This document shows positions 1 to 6,814 of a stretch of DNA of 9,289 nt, piece after piece; the stretch's first letter is position 1; every line of letters begins with the position of its first letter. Source of the stretch: CAYLZO01 sp964387775 (GTDB lineage: Bacteria; Chloroflexota; Anaerolineae; JAAYZQ01); NCBI GenBank assembly GCA_964387775.1, contig CAYLZO010000216.1, forward strand, positions 1-9,289, written 5' to 3'. The position numbers were made by a program, and so were the translations under genes. The notes under the pieces were generated by a model that did not search any database, was not told the DNA's origin, and saw only the letters and a program-made list of their open reading frames with translations.

Positions 1-2
1 TG

Positions 3-3000
3 CTGGCCTTGGTCCTGCTGACCGGCACCTTTTGGGCGGGTGGTGCTCCCGCTGCCGCCGGGCCCGCCACTCCGTCGGCCAACCTCCCCCCGGGTGAGGG
101 TCCCTGGGTCGTACGGGCCTACTACACCGACCGGGGCATGATCGACGCCCTGGCGGCCTGGAACGAGCCGTGGGAAGTGAACCGCAAGGAGAGCTACGTC
201 GTGGTGGCCGTGGGTCGCGATGGCTACCAGCGCCTGCTCGACGCCGGTTTTCGTGTCGAGGTGGACGTCCAGATGACGGAGCAGATGAACCAACTCAACG
301 AGCCGCTGCCGGGCCAGACCGAGGGCATCCCCGGTTATCCTTGCTACCGGACCGTGGAAGAGACCTTTGCCACAGCCCAGGCCATCGCGGCCGACCATCC
401 TAACTTAGCGACCTGGATCGATGTCGGCGACTCGTGGGAGAAGGAAACCGCCGGCGGCAATCCCGGCTACGATATGATGGTCCTTCGTCTTACCAACTCA
501 GAGGCACCCGGTCCCAAGCCCAAGTTGTTTATCATGACGTCAGTCCACGCCCGCGAGTACACGCCCGCCGAGTTGAACACGCGCTTTGCCGAGTACTTGG
601 TGGACAACTATGGCCTCGACCCCGACGTGACCTGGCTCCTGGACTATACCGAAATCCACCTCATGCTCCAGGCCAACCCCGACGGCCGCAAGATCGCGGA
701 ACAGGGGTACTACCAGCGCAAGAACACCAACGACACCAATGGCGGCAATTGCAGCGTCCCGCCCACCGCCTACAATCAATACGGCACCGATCTGAATCGC
801 AACTTTTCATTCTACTGGCATGGCTGTGGTAACGAACAGTGTTCCAGCAGTGATCCTTGCGCACAAGGCTATCGGGGGCCCTACCTCGCCTCCGAGCCCG
901 AGACCCAGGCCGTACAGGACTATGTGAGGAGCCAGTTCCCCGACCAACGCGAGGATGATCTCTCGGACCCTGCGCCCAATGATGCCACCGGCATCTTTTT
1001 TGACATCCACAGCTACAGCCGGTTGGTCCTTTGGCCCTGGGGGTTCACGACCACACCGGCGCCCAACGGCACGGCCTTGCAGACCCTGGGCCGCAAGCTG
1101 GCCTACTTTAACGGGTACTGGCCGGAACAGGCTGTGGATCTCTATCCGACCGACGGTACCACCGACGACTTTGCCTACGGCGAGTTGGGCCTGGCAGCCT
1201 ACACCTTTGAGTTGGGGACCGCCTTCTTCCAGGACTGCACCAGTTTTGAGAACACGATCTTGCCCGACAACCTGTCCGCATTGATCTACGCTGCCAAGGT
1301 GGCGCGCACGCCCTACCTGACGCCCGCCGGCCCCGACGCGCTGGACGTCACGGCCGTGCCCGACAGCGTGCTGGCCGGCGCGCCTGTCCATCTGACCGCG
1401 GCGGTGGACGACACCCGCTACAACAACCAGAATGGCACCGAGCCGACCCAGGGCATTATCGCCGCCGAATACTATGTGGACAATCCGCCCTGGGATGGCG
1501 GCGTTGCCGTTTCCATGTCGGCCGCCGACGGCAGTTTCGGTGAGGAGGTCGAGGCGGTCGAGGCCAGCGTGCCGACGGGCGGCTGGGCGCCGGGCCGACA
1601 TATGCTTTTTGTGCGGGGTCAAGATTCTGCCGGCAACTGGGGGCCGGTCTCGGCCGTCTTTGTCGAGACCGACGTGGACAGCGTTGTCCAGGGCCACGTG
1701 ACCGACGCGGACACGGCGGCGCCCATTGCCGGCGCCGACCTCCTGCTGGAGGGCGCCTCCGGCGTGTTCACCACGACGGCCGACGCCTCGGGGCACTACG
1801 TGGCGCCGGTCTTTAGCGGCGTCTATACCGTCACCGCCTCCGCCTTTGGCTACGGACCGGAGGTGGCCGGCGGCGTGGTGGCCACGACGGGCATGACGAC
1901 CACCCAGGATTTCAGCCTGGTGCCCATGTCCACCGGCACGGTGGCCGGCTCCGTCCTGGAACTGGGCACGAATCTGCCCCTGACGGCAGACCTCGTCGTC
2001 GCCAACAGCCCGGTCAGCGCCACGGCCAGCGTGTCGGGCGCCTACGACCTGGTCCTGCCCCTGGGCACCTACACCATCACCGCCAGCGCCCCCGGGCACG
2101 AGCCGCGCACCGCCAGCGGTGTGTCGGTGGCAGCCGGACAGACCACCGGGCTCGACTTTCTCCTGAGACCCCTGCCCTGCCTCCTGCTGGTGGACGACGA
2201 CTATAGTGGCTCGCTGCCCCACGCCTACGAAACCTACTACGAAGCGGCCCTGCGGTCCCTTGGCCTCCACTACGACACCTGGAGCGTGCAGGACGACGGC
2301 TATCCCGGCGTGGCGGACCTGGCCGCGTATGGGGCCCTGTTGTGGTTCACCGGGGACGTCCGTTACGGGACCCTGAACGTCACCGAGCAGGCGGCCTTGC
2401 GCCAATACCTCGTCGAGGGAAATGGGGCGTTGCTTCTGAGCGGCCAGAACGTCGCGTTCGACATCGCCGGCGACTCGGGTGATTTTTTGACCGACGTGCT
2501 GGGGGCCGATTTCGTCCTCGACGACGCCGGCCTGACCGAACTGGAAGGCGGCGGCCTCTTGACGGGGCAGGCCCTCTCCCTGGCGGGCGGCGACGGTGCC
2601 GGCAACCAGGACAGCCCCGACGTCGTCACACCCCAGGCCGGGGCCACGTCGGTCTTGACCTACACCGGGGATGGGGTCGGGGGCGTGGCGCTCGACACCG
2701 GGGGCTACCGGAGCCTTTTCCTGTCCTTTGGCCTGGAGGGCGTCAACAGCGCCGCCGACCGCGAATCCGTGCTGGAGACCGGTCTCTCCTGGCTGGGCTG
2801 CTCGGCCGTGCCGGTAGACCTGCGGATTGGCAAGAAGGGGCCGTCGGTGCCGGTTCAGCCGGGCGACCTGCTGACCTACACGCTGACGCTGACCAACCAC
2901 AGCACCATCCCGCTGACCGGCCTCGTCGTCAGCGACACCCTGCCCGCCGAACTGGACTTTGTCTCTGCCTCTCCACCGGCGAGCTGGGATGGCTCCTCGG

Positions 3001-3230
3001 TGCTCTGGTCCGATCTGACCATCGCTTCGGAAGGTCAGTTGACCCTGAGCCTGGTGGCTGAGGTGCGCGCCGGGGTGGCCAACGGGACAACGATCCGCAA
3101 CGCCGACTATGGGGCGATGGCCATGCAGATGTCCGCGCCCGTCGTGGGCACAGACGTCGTCGATACGCCCGTGGCAGCGCCCGGCCTCCGCCTCTTCCTG
3201 CCCTTGATCCTCCGAGAAACGAGCGACTGA
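3..3230 (+). CDS. Secreted M14 zinc carboxypeptidase with CarboxypepD_reg, GATase-like and DUF11 modules (5' partial)
   Basis: A secreted metallocarboxypeptidase that should remove C-terminal residues from peptides outside the cell. Residues are numbered from the TTG at 9. The frame is open to the window edge and begins inside a hydrophobic signal-peptide core (ALVLLTG, then APAAA), so the true start lies upstream. The M14 domain spans about 110-437, and all expected residues are visible: zinc ligands H180 and E183 (HARE) and H334 (DIHSYS); substrate-binding R237, N263 and R264 (LNRNF); Y379; and the catalytic glutamate E401 (TFELG). Next come an Ig-like domain (~444-553), two carboxypeptidase regulatory-like domains (~558-637 and 642-719), a domain resembling class I glutamine amidotransferase folds (~723-931, LLLVDDD then LLLSGQN), a DUF11 repeat (~936-1035) and a short tail ending LRLFLPLILRETSD. 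The last modules probably act in adhesion or surface display; that part is inference. A hairpin follows the stop codon. Confidence 0.93.
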   Translation: MALVLLTGTFWAGGAPAAAGPATPSANLPPGEGPWVVRAYYTDRGMIDALAAWNEPWEVNRKESYVVVAVGRDGYQRLLDAGFRVEVDVQMTEQMNQLNEPLPGQTEGIPGYPCYRTVEETFATAQAIAADHPNLATWIDVGDSWEKETAGGNPGYDMMVLRLTNSEAPGPKPKLFIMTSVHAREYTPAELNTRFAEYLVDNYGLDPDVTWLLDYTEIHLMLQANPDGRKIAEQGYYQRKNTNDTNGGNCSVPPTAYNQYGTDLNRNFSFYWHGCGNEQCSSSDPCAQGYRGPYLASEPETQAVQDYVRSQFPDQREDDLSDPAPNDATGIFFDIHSYSRLVLWPWGFTTTPAPNGTALQTLGRKLAYFNGYWPEQAVDLYPTDGTTDDFAYGELGLAAYTFELGTAFFQDCTSFENTILPDNLSALIYAAKVARTPYLTPAGPDALDVTAVPDSVLAGAPVHLTAAVDDTRYNNQNGTEPTQGIIAAEYYVDNPPWDGGVAVSMSAADGSFGEEVEAVEASVPTGGWAPGRHMLFVRGQDSAGNWGPVSAVFVETDVDSVVQGHVTDADTAAPIAGADLLLEGASGVFTTTADASGHYVAPVFSGVYTVTASAFGYGPEVAGGVVATTGMTTTQDFSLVPMSTGTVAGSVLELGTNLPLTADLVVANSPVSATASVSGAYDLVLPLGTYTITASAPGHEPRTASGVSVAAGQTTGLDFLLRPLPCLLLVDDDYSGSLPHAYETYYEAALRSLGLHYDTWSVQDDGYPGVADLAAYGALLWFTGDVRYGTLNVTEQAALRQYLVEGNGALLLSGQNVAFDIAGDSGDFLTDVLGADFVLDDAGLTELEGGGLLTGQALSLAGGDGAGNQDSPDVVTPQAGATSVLTYTGDGVGGVALDTGGYRSLFLSFGLEGVNSAADRESVLETGLSWLGCSAVPVDLRIGKKGPSVPVQPGDLLTYTLTLTNHSTIPLTGLVVSDTLPAELDFVSASPPASWDGSSVLWSDLTIASEGQLTLSLVAEVRAGVANGTTIRNADYGAMAMQMSAPVVGTDVVDTPVAAPGLRLFLPLILRETSD

Positions 3231-3244
3231 CCCGGTTTCGGTTT

Positions 3245-3284
3245 ATGGACGAGGGCTACCGGCAACCCGGTAGCCCTCGTCTAT
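3245..3284 (+). terminator. Hairpin terminator after the M14 peptidase gene
   Basis: Perfect 14-bp inverted repeat: 3249-3262 pairs with 3267-3280 around the 4-nt loop CAAC. The stem extends to about 18 bp (3245-3262 with 3267-3284) if one G-U pair is allowed. It starts 14 nt after the stop codon. No T-run follows, so it may work as a U-independent terminator or as an mRNA 3'-end stabiliser. Confidence 0.7.
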
Positions 3285-3315
3285 GGTGTTCACCCCGCCA
3301 TCTGTCCGGCCCAAT

Positions 3316-3345
3316 TTGACACCCCTTCTGCGCGTGTGCTATACT
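3316..3345 (+). promoter_or_regulatory. Sigma-70-type promoter for the eRF1-like domain gene
   Basis: The -35 box TTGACA (3316-3321) is a perfect consensus match. The -10 box TATACT (3340-3345) lies after an 18-bp spacer. Transcription should start near 3352, leaving a leader of about 65 nt before the start codon at 3418. The promoter lies just downstream of the hairpin that ends the preceding gene, as expected for an independent unit. Confidence 0.75.
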
Positions 3346-3407
3346 CTGATCACGCTCGTCGTCAACCACCCTGTCAAATGATTAGCAACGACGGCCCAAT
3401 GAGCATC

Positions 3408-3412
3408 GGAGG
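3408..3412 (+). promoter_or_regulatory. Shine-Dalgarno site selecting the TTG start at 3418
   Basis: GGAGG lies 5 nt before the TTG at 3418. It decides the start of the eRF1-like domain gene: the nearby ATG at 3399 is in another frame and reaches a stop after 11 codons. Confidence 0.7.
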
Positions 3413-3417
3413 TCCTG

Positions 3418-3786
3418 TTGATTCCAGATACTGACCTGGAAGTTTTACGGTCTTTTAACGGTCACGGACGAATTGTATTGAGTGCTTATCTACCTTTAGC
3501 TACCCCCGAGCAACGCGCAGCAGCCCACGACAATTTTCTCAAGGAAATGCGAGCGCGCCTGGAGGAATGCAGCCCTCGTCCAGAGTGCCGGGAGGCCATC
3601 GAGGAGGACATGGAGATCGTGGGCCTCTACCTCAAGACCAACGGTCGCCGCAATAACAAGGGGTTGGCCATCTTTTCCTGCGCGGCAGAGATGTTCTGGC
3701 GCGCCTATCCGCTCAAAGAGGCCGTTCCCACGCGGGTCACGGTCGGCTCGGCCTTTGACCTCGAACCCTTACAAGAAAGCCAGTAG
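3418..3786 (+). CDS. Stand-alone N-terminal domain of a baeRF/eRF1-like (Vms1-type) protein
   Basis: A 122-residue protein that resembles only the first domain of the bacterial eRF1-like family (baeRF; related to archaeal/eukaryotic release factor 1 and Vms1-type peptidyl-tRNA hydrolases). Family-like features are the opening LEVLRSFNGHGRIVLSAYLPL (split here as residues 7-20 and 21-27), a charged helical stretch (~31-72, ending GLYLKTN) and KGLAIFSCAAEMFWRAYPL (81-99), then VTVGSAFDLEPL near the end. Full-length relatives are, from memory, about three times longer and continue into the eRF1_2/eRF1_3-like domains; here a TAG stops the frame right after the first domain. The catalytic loop region is therefore absent, and release or hydrolase activity is not expected. 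It may be a truncated remnant or a ribosome/tRNA-associated domain. The start is TTG with a good GGAGG. The first ~120 nt are clearly less GC-rich than the neighbouring genes. The family call is from pattern recognition and is moderately secure. Confidence 0.68.
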   Translation: MIPDTDLEVLRSFNGHGRIVLSAYLPLATPEQRAAAHDNFLKEMRARLEECSPRPECREAIEEDMEIVGLYLKTNGRRNNKGLAIFSCAAEMFWRAYPLKEAVPTRVTVGSAFDLEPLQESQ

Positions 3787-3799
3787 TGATCGTATGCTC

Positions 3800-3822
3800 G
3801 GGGCGGATGGCACATCCGCCCC
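3800..3822. terminator. Hairpin between convergent genes (bidirectional terminator candidate)
   Basis: A perfect 10-bp stem, GGGGCGGATG (3800-3809) with CATCCGCCCC (3813-3822), around a 3-nt loop. It lies in the 52-nt gap between two convergent stop codons (3786 and 3839), so it could end transcription from both sides. Neither side has a T-run. Confidence 0.6.
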
Positions 3823-3838
3823 AGCAAGTCCCTCCTTG

Positions 3839-5542
3839 TCACAACCCCCGCGAGCGGAGCATGGTGATCACCAGCCAGACCGCGGCCCCGGCGGCCACCA
3901 GGAACAGGATCTGCGCCACCGGAATGTCCACGGCCAGGATCGGCAGTTGCCACGAGTCCTTGCCCCCCAGCAGGATGAGGGACGAGCCGATGACGAGGGC
4001 CGCGACCAGCACGCTAAAGGCCAGCCGGTTGACCATGCTGTCCAACTTGCTGATGACGGCCTCCAGCCGGCGCACATCGATGCCGATGCTCAATTCCCCC
4101 TGCTCCAACTGGTCCCAGAGATCTTCGAGTCGGCCGGGCAGGGACTGAGCCATGGTGATTGCGTGGCGCAGGGTGTGCAGGGCCCGCCGCCCGGTCGTCA
4201 GCGGCGACAGCCGGTGGCGGACCAGTTGCTCGGCAAAGGGCCGCACCGCCTCCACGAGCACAAAGTCGGGGTCCATGGCCAGGGCGGTGCCCTCCATGGT
4301 GATGATCGTCCGGGCCAGCAGGGCCAGGTCGCCGGGCAGGTAGACCTTGTGCTCGTAGGCCGTGGTAAAGATCTCGGCCATCATCTCGCCCAGGCGGAGG
4401 TCCTCCAGCGACAGCCCCCAGTAGCGCAGCAAGAGCCGCTGCACGTCGCGCTCCATGGCGTCGAGGGAGGGGCGGCCGCGGGAGGCGCCCATCCGGACCA
4501 CCGTGCGGGCCACGCCCCGGGCGTCCTGCTCCAGGATCTGAAGGAACATGTCGCCCAGCAGTTCCTTTTGGTTCGGCGTGAGATAGCCGGCGTTGCCGAA
4601 ATCCACGAAACCAACGCGGGCCCGCTCCTCCCCGAGGACCATCAGGTTGGCGGGGTGGGGATCGGCGTGGTAAAAGCCGTGGGTGAAAACCTGCTCCAGG
4701 TACCCCTCGACGGCCACCTGGGCTACGGCAGAGAGGTCGTAGCCCGCCTCGCGCATTTCGTCGAGCTCGTTGAATTGGATGCCGTCCAGGTATTCCAGGG
4801 TGATGACCTGGCGGGTGGTCAAGTCCCAATGGACGCAGGGGATCACGAATCGTGGATCGCCGGCCAGGTTGCTCCGCAGGCGCTCGGCGTTGCGGCCCTC
4901 GATCTTGTAGTCCAGCTCGTCGCGCACCGACTCAGCCAGCTCCTCGGCGATGGCCAACACGTTGTAATCGCGCATCGTCTCTGAGCGTTTTTGCAGAAAG
5001 CGGGCCTGGCGCAAGAGCAGGTCCAGGTCGGCCTCGACGGTGGCCTGGATGCCCGGTCGCTGGGCCTTGACCACCGCCTCCTCGCCGTTGGGCAGGGTGG
5101 CGCGGTGGACCTGGCCGATGGACGCCGAGGCGATGGGCTCGTCGTCAAACCAGACAAAGAGGTCGTCGATGGGGGCGCCCAGTTCGGCCTCGATGACCTC
5201 GCGGATCTCCCCGGCCGCGACGGGGGGCGCCTGGTCGAGCAGCCTGGCAAACTCTTTGACGTAGGCTGGCGGCAGCAGATCGGCCCGGCCGGCCAGAAGC
5301 TGGCCGAGCTTGATGTAGGTGGCGCCGAGGTCCTCCAGCGTGCGCCGCAACCGCTGGGGCACCGTGAGGCGTCCCAACTCCCGGTCGGCCCGGACGCGCT
5401 GCTGGCGCAGAAAGGCGGGCACGAAACGATCCAGCTCCAGTTGTTCGACCAGGAACCCCAGGCCGTTGCGGATCAACACTTCGATGATGCGCCGCATCCG
5501 AGAAATCTCGGCCAGCCGGCGGCGAATGGGAAAGAAACTCAC
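3839..5542 (-). CDS. UbiB/ABC1/AarF family atypical protein kinase-like ATPase
   Basis: A 567-residue membrane-anchored member of the UbiB/COQ8 (ABC1) family, whose members support quinone and isoprenoid-lipid metabolism through an atypical kinase or ATPase activity. The family's hallmark parts are present: the KxGQ motif (K78-L-G-Q81), the Ala-rich loop in place of a P-loop (ASASIGQVH, 138-146), the ATP-binding lysine (VVKAQRPG, K159), the catalytic loop HADPHPANL (292-300, with D294 and N299) and the metal-binding DFG (314-316). Two C-terminal hydrophobic segments (~507-526 and ~541-561) should anchor it in the cytoplasmic membrane. Length and order of motifs are normal for bacterial members. 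The start is GTG at 5542, chosen because the N-terminus matches the family and GAGGAGG lies 9 nt upstream. No quinone biosynthesis gene is adjacent, so the substrate cannot be named. The window suggests menaquinone or other isoprenoid lipids only by taxonomy, so I give no ubiB symbol. Confidence 0.93.
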   Translation of the reverse strand: MSFFPIRRRLAEISRMRRIIEVLIRNGLGFLVEQLELDRFVPAFLRQQRVRADRELGRLTVPQRLRRTLEDLGATYIKLGQLLAGRADLLPPAYVKEFARLLDQAPPVAAGEIREVIEAELGAPIDDLFVWFDDEPIASASIGQVHRATLPNGEEAVVKAQRPGIQATVEADLDLLLRQARFLQKRSETMRDYNVLAIAEELAESVRDELDYKIEGRNAERLRSNLAGDPRFVIPCVHWDLTTRQVITLEYLDGIQFNELDEMREAGYDLSAVAQVAVEGYLEQVFTHGFYHADPHPANLMVLGEERARVGFVDFGNAGYLTPNQKELLGDMFLQILEQDARGVARTVVRMGASRGRPSLDAMERDVQRLLLRYWGLSLEDLRLGEMMAEIFTTAYEHKVYLPGDLALLARTIITMEGTALAMDPDFVLVEAVRPFAEQLVRHRLSPLTTGRRALHTLRHAITMAQSLPGRLEDLWDQLEQGELSIGIDVRRLEAVISKLDSMVNRLAFSVLVAALVIGSSLILLGGKDSWQLPILAVDIPVAQILFLVAAGAAVWLVITMLRSRGL

Positions 5543-5551
5543 AGGTAGTTG

Positions 5552-5558
5552 CCTCCTC
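5552..5558 (-). promoter_or_regulatory. Shine-Dalgarno site of the UbiB-family gene
   Basis: On the minus strand GAGGAGG lies 9 nt before the GTG at 5542. This supports GTG as the true start although it is not an ATG. Confidence 0.65.
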
Positions 5559-5574
5559 GCTTTGGCTTATGGTC

Positions 5575-5603
5575 ATTATACTCTACCTCCGGCCTGGCGG
5601 CAA
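5575..5603 (-). promoter_or_regulatory. Sigma-70-type promoter of the UbiB-family gene
   Basis: Read on the minus strand: -35 TTGCCG (5603-5598), a 17-bp spacer and a perfect -10 TATAAT (5580-5575). Transcription would start near 5568, giving a leader of about 25 nt that contains the GAGGAGG site. It diverges from the promoter at 5663-5691. Confidence 0.7.
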
Positions 5604-5611
5604 GCCGTATC

Positions 5612-5644
5612 CCCCACGCCAGACCTGTCAGGTCTGGCGTGGGG
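5612..5644. repeat. Perfect 33-bp palindrome between divergent promoters
   Basis: Arms of 16 nt, CCCCACGCCAGACCTG (5612-5627) and its exact reverse complement (5629-5644), surround a single central T. It lies 8 bp beyond the -35 box of the minus-strand promoter and 18 bp before the -35 box of the plus-strand promoter. It could be an operator shared by both, a cruciform or RNA hairpin, or one copy of a dispersed palindromic element; the sequence alone does not decide. Confidence 0.8.
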
Positions 5645-5662
5645 ACAGGCGCAAAAGTACTA

Positions 5663-5691
5663 TTGCCTTGGGCTCAGATCGTTGGTATAAT
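5663..5691 (+). promoter_or_regulatory. Sigma-70-type promoter of the lipoprotein gene and probable downstream operon
   Basis: -35 TTGCCT (5663-5668), a 17-bp spacer and a perfect -10 TATAAT (5686-5691). Transcription would begin at about 5698-5699, that is, at or beside the ATG at 5699. It is the only convincing promoter I see before mnmG on this strand. Confidence 0.7.
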
Positions 5692-5698
5692 CGGAACC

Positions 5699-6805
5699 AT
5701 GTTTCAGAGATGCACGGTAGGGAAGAACGAGGCGATGCTGCTTCTGAGTCTGCTCGCGGGCCTGTTGCTGGTGGGCTGCGACGCTGCCGCGCCCTCGGCC
5801 AGCCCGACAGCCCCGCCTGTTCCGAGCGCAGTCAGGGGAACCACGCCCCTGCCCCAGCCTTCGCCCTCCGCCCCGCCGTCCTCCGGGACGATCCGCTATC
5901 TCGGCGTCAACGACGTGTTGGACCTGGCCTTTGCGCCGGCGCCGCAAGGCGGCACAGGCGGCTCCCTCTGGGCGGCGACGACGGGCGGCGCCGCCCGCTG
6001 GGACCTGGCGACCGATACCTACGTCCAGTACACCGCCGCCGACGGCCTGGCCTCGAACTATGTCACGGGCGTGGCGGTCGCGCCAGGTGGCAGCCTGTGG
6101 TTTAGCACCGGTAGCGGCGTGAATCACTTTGATGGCTCGACCTGGATGACCTACACCGCCGCCGATGGCCTGGCCGCCGGCACGCCCCAGGCCGTCGCCG
6201 TGACGCCTCAGGGCGTGGTGTGGGTTGGCACGACGGACGGGGTCAGCCGCTACACGCCTACCGACGGCACCTGGACGAGCTGCCTGCCCGGCGTGCGGGC
6301 CTGGGACGTGGACGTTGCTCCTAGCGGCGACATCTGGTTTGCCAACCATGGCGCCGGCGTTTATCGCTACACACCGGCCGACGACGCTTGGACGAACTAC
6401 ACCGAGGCCGGCAGCCAGCCGCTGCAGGGCGTCACCTCCCTGGCCGTCGGACCGCCGCCGCCGGGCGGCACAGGTGGCGCGGTCTATGCCTACGAAAACT
6501 GGGCCGGCGTCTACCGCTTCGACGGCGAGGCGTGGGCGCCGGTGCCCGGCCCCGACGGCCAACCGGTCCATGGCGCTCTGACCGTGGCGCCCGCGCCGCC
6601 GGGCGGCACAGGTGGCGCGCTGTGGGTCGCTGGACAAGAGAGCCTGGCCCGCTTTGATGGTTCGGCTTTGCTCACCACAGGTGGGCAGGGCTGGACGGTC
6701 TACCCGGCGGTGGAAGGCGCGCAGGCCCTGGCCGTCACACCGGATAACAGCCTGTGGCTGGGCACAGACAACGGCGCGGTGCGCTTTCAACCGGACGATG
6801 AGTAA
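5699..6805 (+). CDS. Lipoprotein with Reg_prop-like beta-propeller repeats
   Basis: A 368-residue surface lipoprotein. The N-terminus has charged residues (R4, K9), a hydrophobic core (13-25) and a lipobox LVGC with Cys27 as the lipidated residue. A Pro/Ser/Ala-rich linker (~29-63) follows. From ~65 to the end are propeller blades of the two-component regulator propeller (Reg_prop) type: repeated SLW(F/V/L)GT-like strands, DGxxxYTAADGL turns and (V/F)xRYTP strands at 41-46 residue spacing, for example 132-138, 172-179, 351-357. No kinase, histidine or output domain is present, so it may bind a ligand or serve as a scaffold outside the membrane; function is unknown. Three blades carry a (P)QGGTGG or PPGGTGG insert. 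Start choice: the ATG at 5699 gives a proper positively charged n-region but would be leaderless; the in-frame ATG at 5735 has AGGGAAG 9 nt upstream but gives an uncharged signal peptide. Confidence 0.85.
   Translation: MFQRCTVGKNEAMLLLSLLAGLLLVGCDAAAPSASPTAPPVPSAVRGTTPLPQPSPSAPPSSGTIRYLGVNDVLDLAFAPAPQGGTGGSLWAATTGGAARWDLATDTYVQYTAADGLASNYVTGVAVAPGGSLWFSTGSGVNHFDGSTWMTYTAADGLAAGTPQAVAVTPQGVVWVGTTDGVSRYTPTDGTWTSCLPGVRAWDVDVAPSGDIWFANHGAGVYRYTPADDAWTNYTEAGSQPLQGVTSLAVGPPPPGGTGGAVYAYENWAGVYRFDGEAWAPVPGPDGQPVHGALTVAPAPPGGTGGALWVAGQESLARFDGSALLTTGGQGWTVYPAVEGAQALAVTPDNSLWLGTDNGAVRFQPDDE
6457..6619 (+). repeat. 25-bp in-frame direct repeat within the propeller gene
   Basis: Bases 6457-6481 and 6595-6619 are identical over 25 nt (core GGGCGGCACAGGTGGCGCG) and lie 138 nt, or 46 codons, apart, about one propeller blade. 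A third, imperfect copy is at 5941-5965, 516 nt (172 codons) before the first. All three encode a GGTGG turn ahead of a (S/A)(L/V)(W/Y) strand. Confidence 0.85.
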
Positions 6806-6814
6806 GATTTGATC

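Noticed and set aside
807..2900. Long minus-strand open frame of 697 codons opposite the M14 peptidase
   Set aside because: It has no recognisable domain and a low-complexity, Gly/Arg/His-rich translation. It lies opposite a gene with intact catalytic motifs; such shadows are usual in GC-rich DNA.
3399..3434. Mini-ORF (ATG, 11 codons) overlapping the start of the eRF1-like gene
   Set aside because: It has no ribosome site, and its in-frame stop lies inside the downstream gene. It could be a leader peptide but nothing supports that.
3755..4984. Plus-strand open frame of 409 codons opposite the UbiB-family gene
   Set aside because: The minus-strand frame carries all the UbiB motifs. The plus-strand translation is Gln/His/Gly-rich with no family features.
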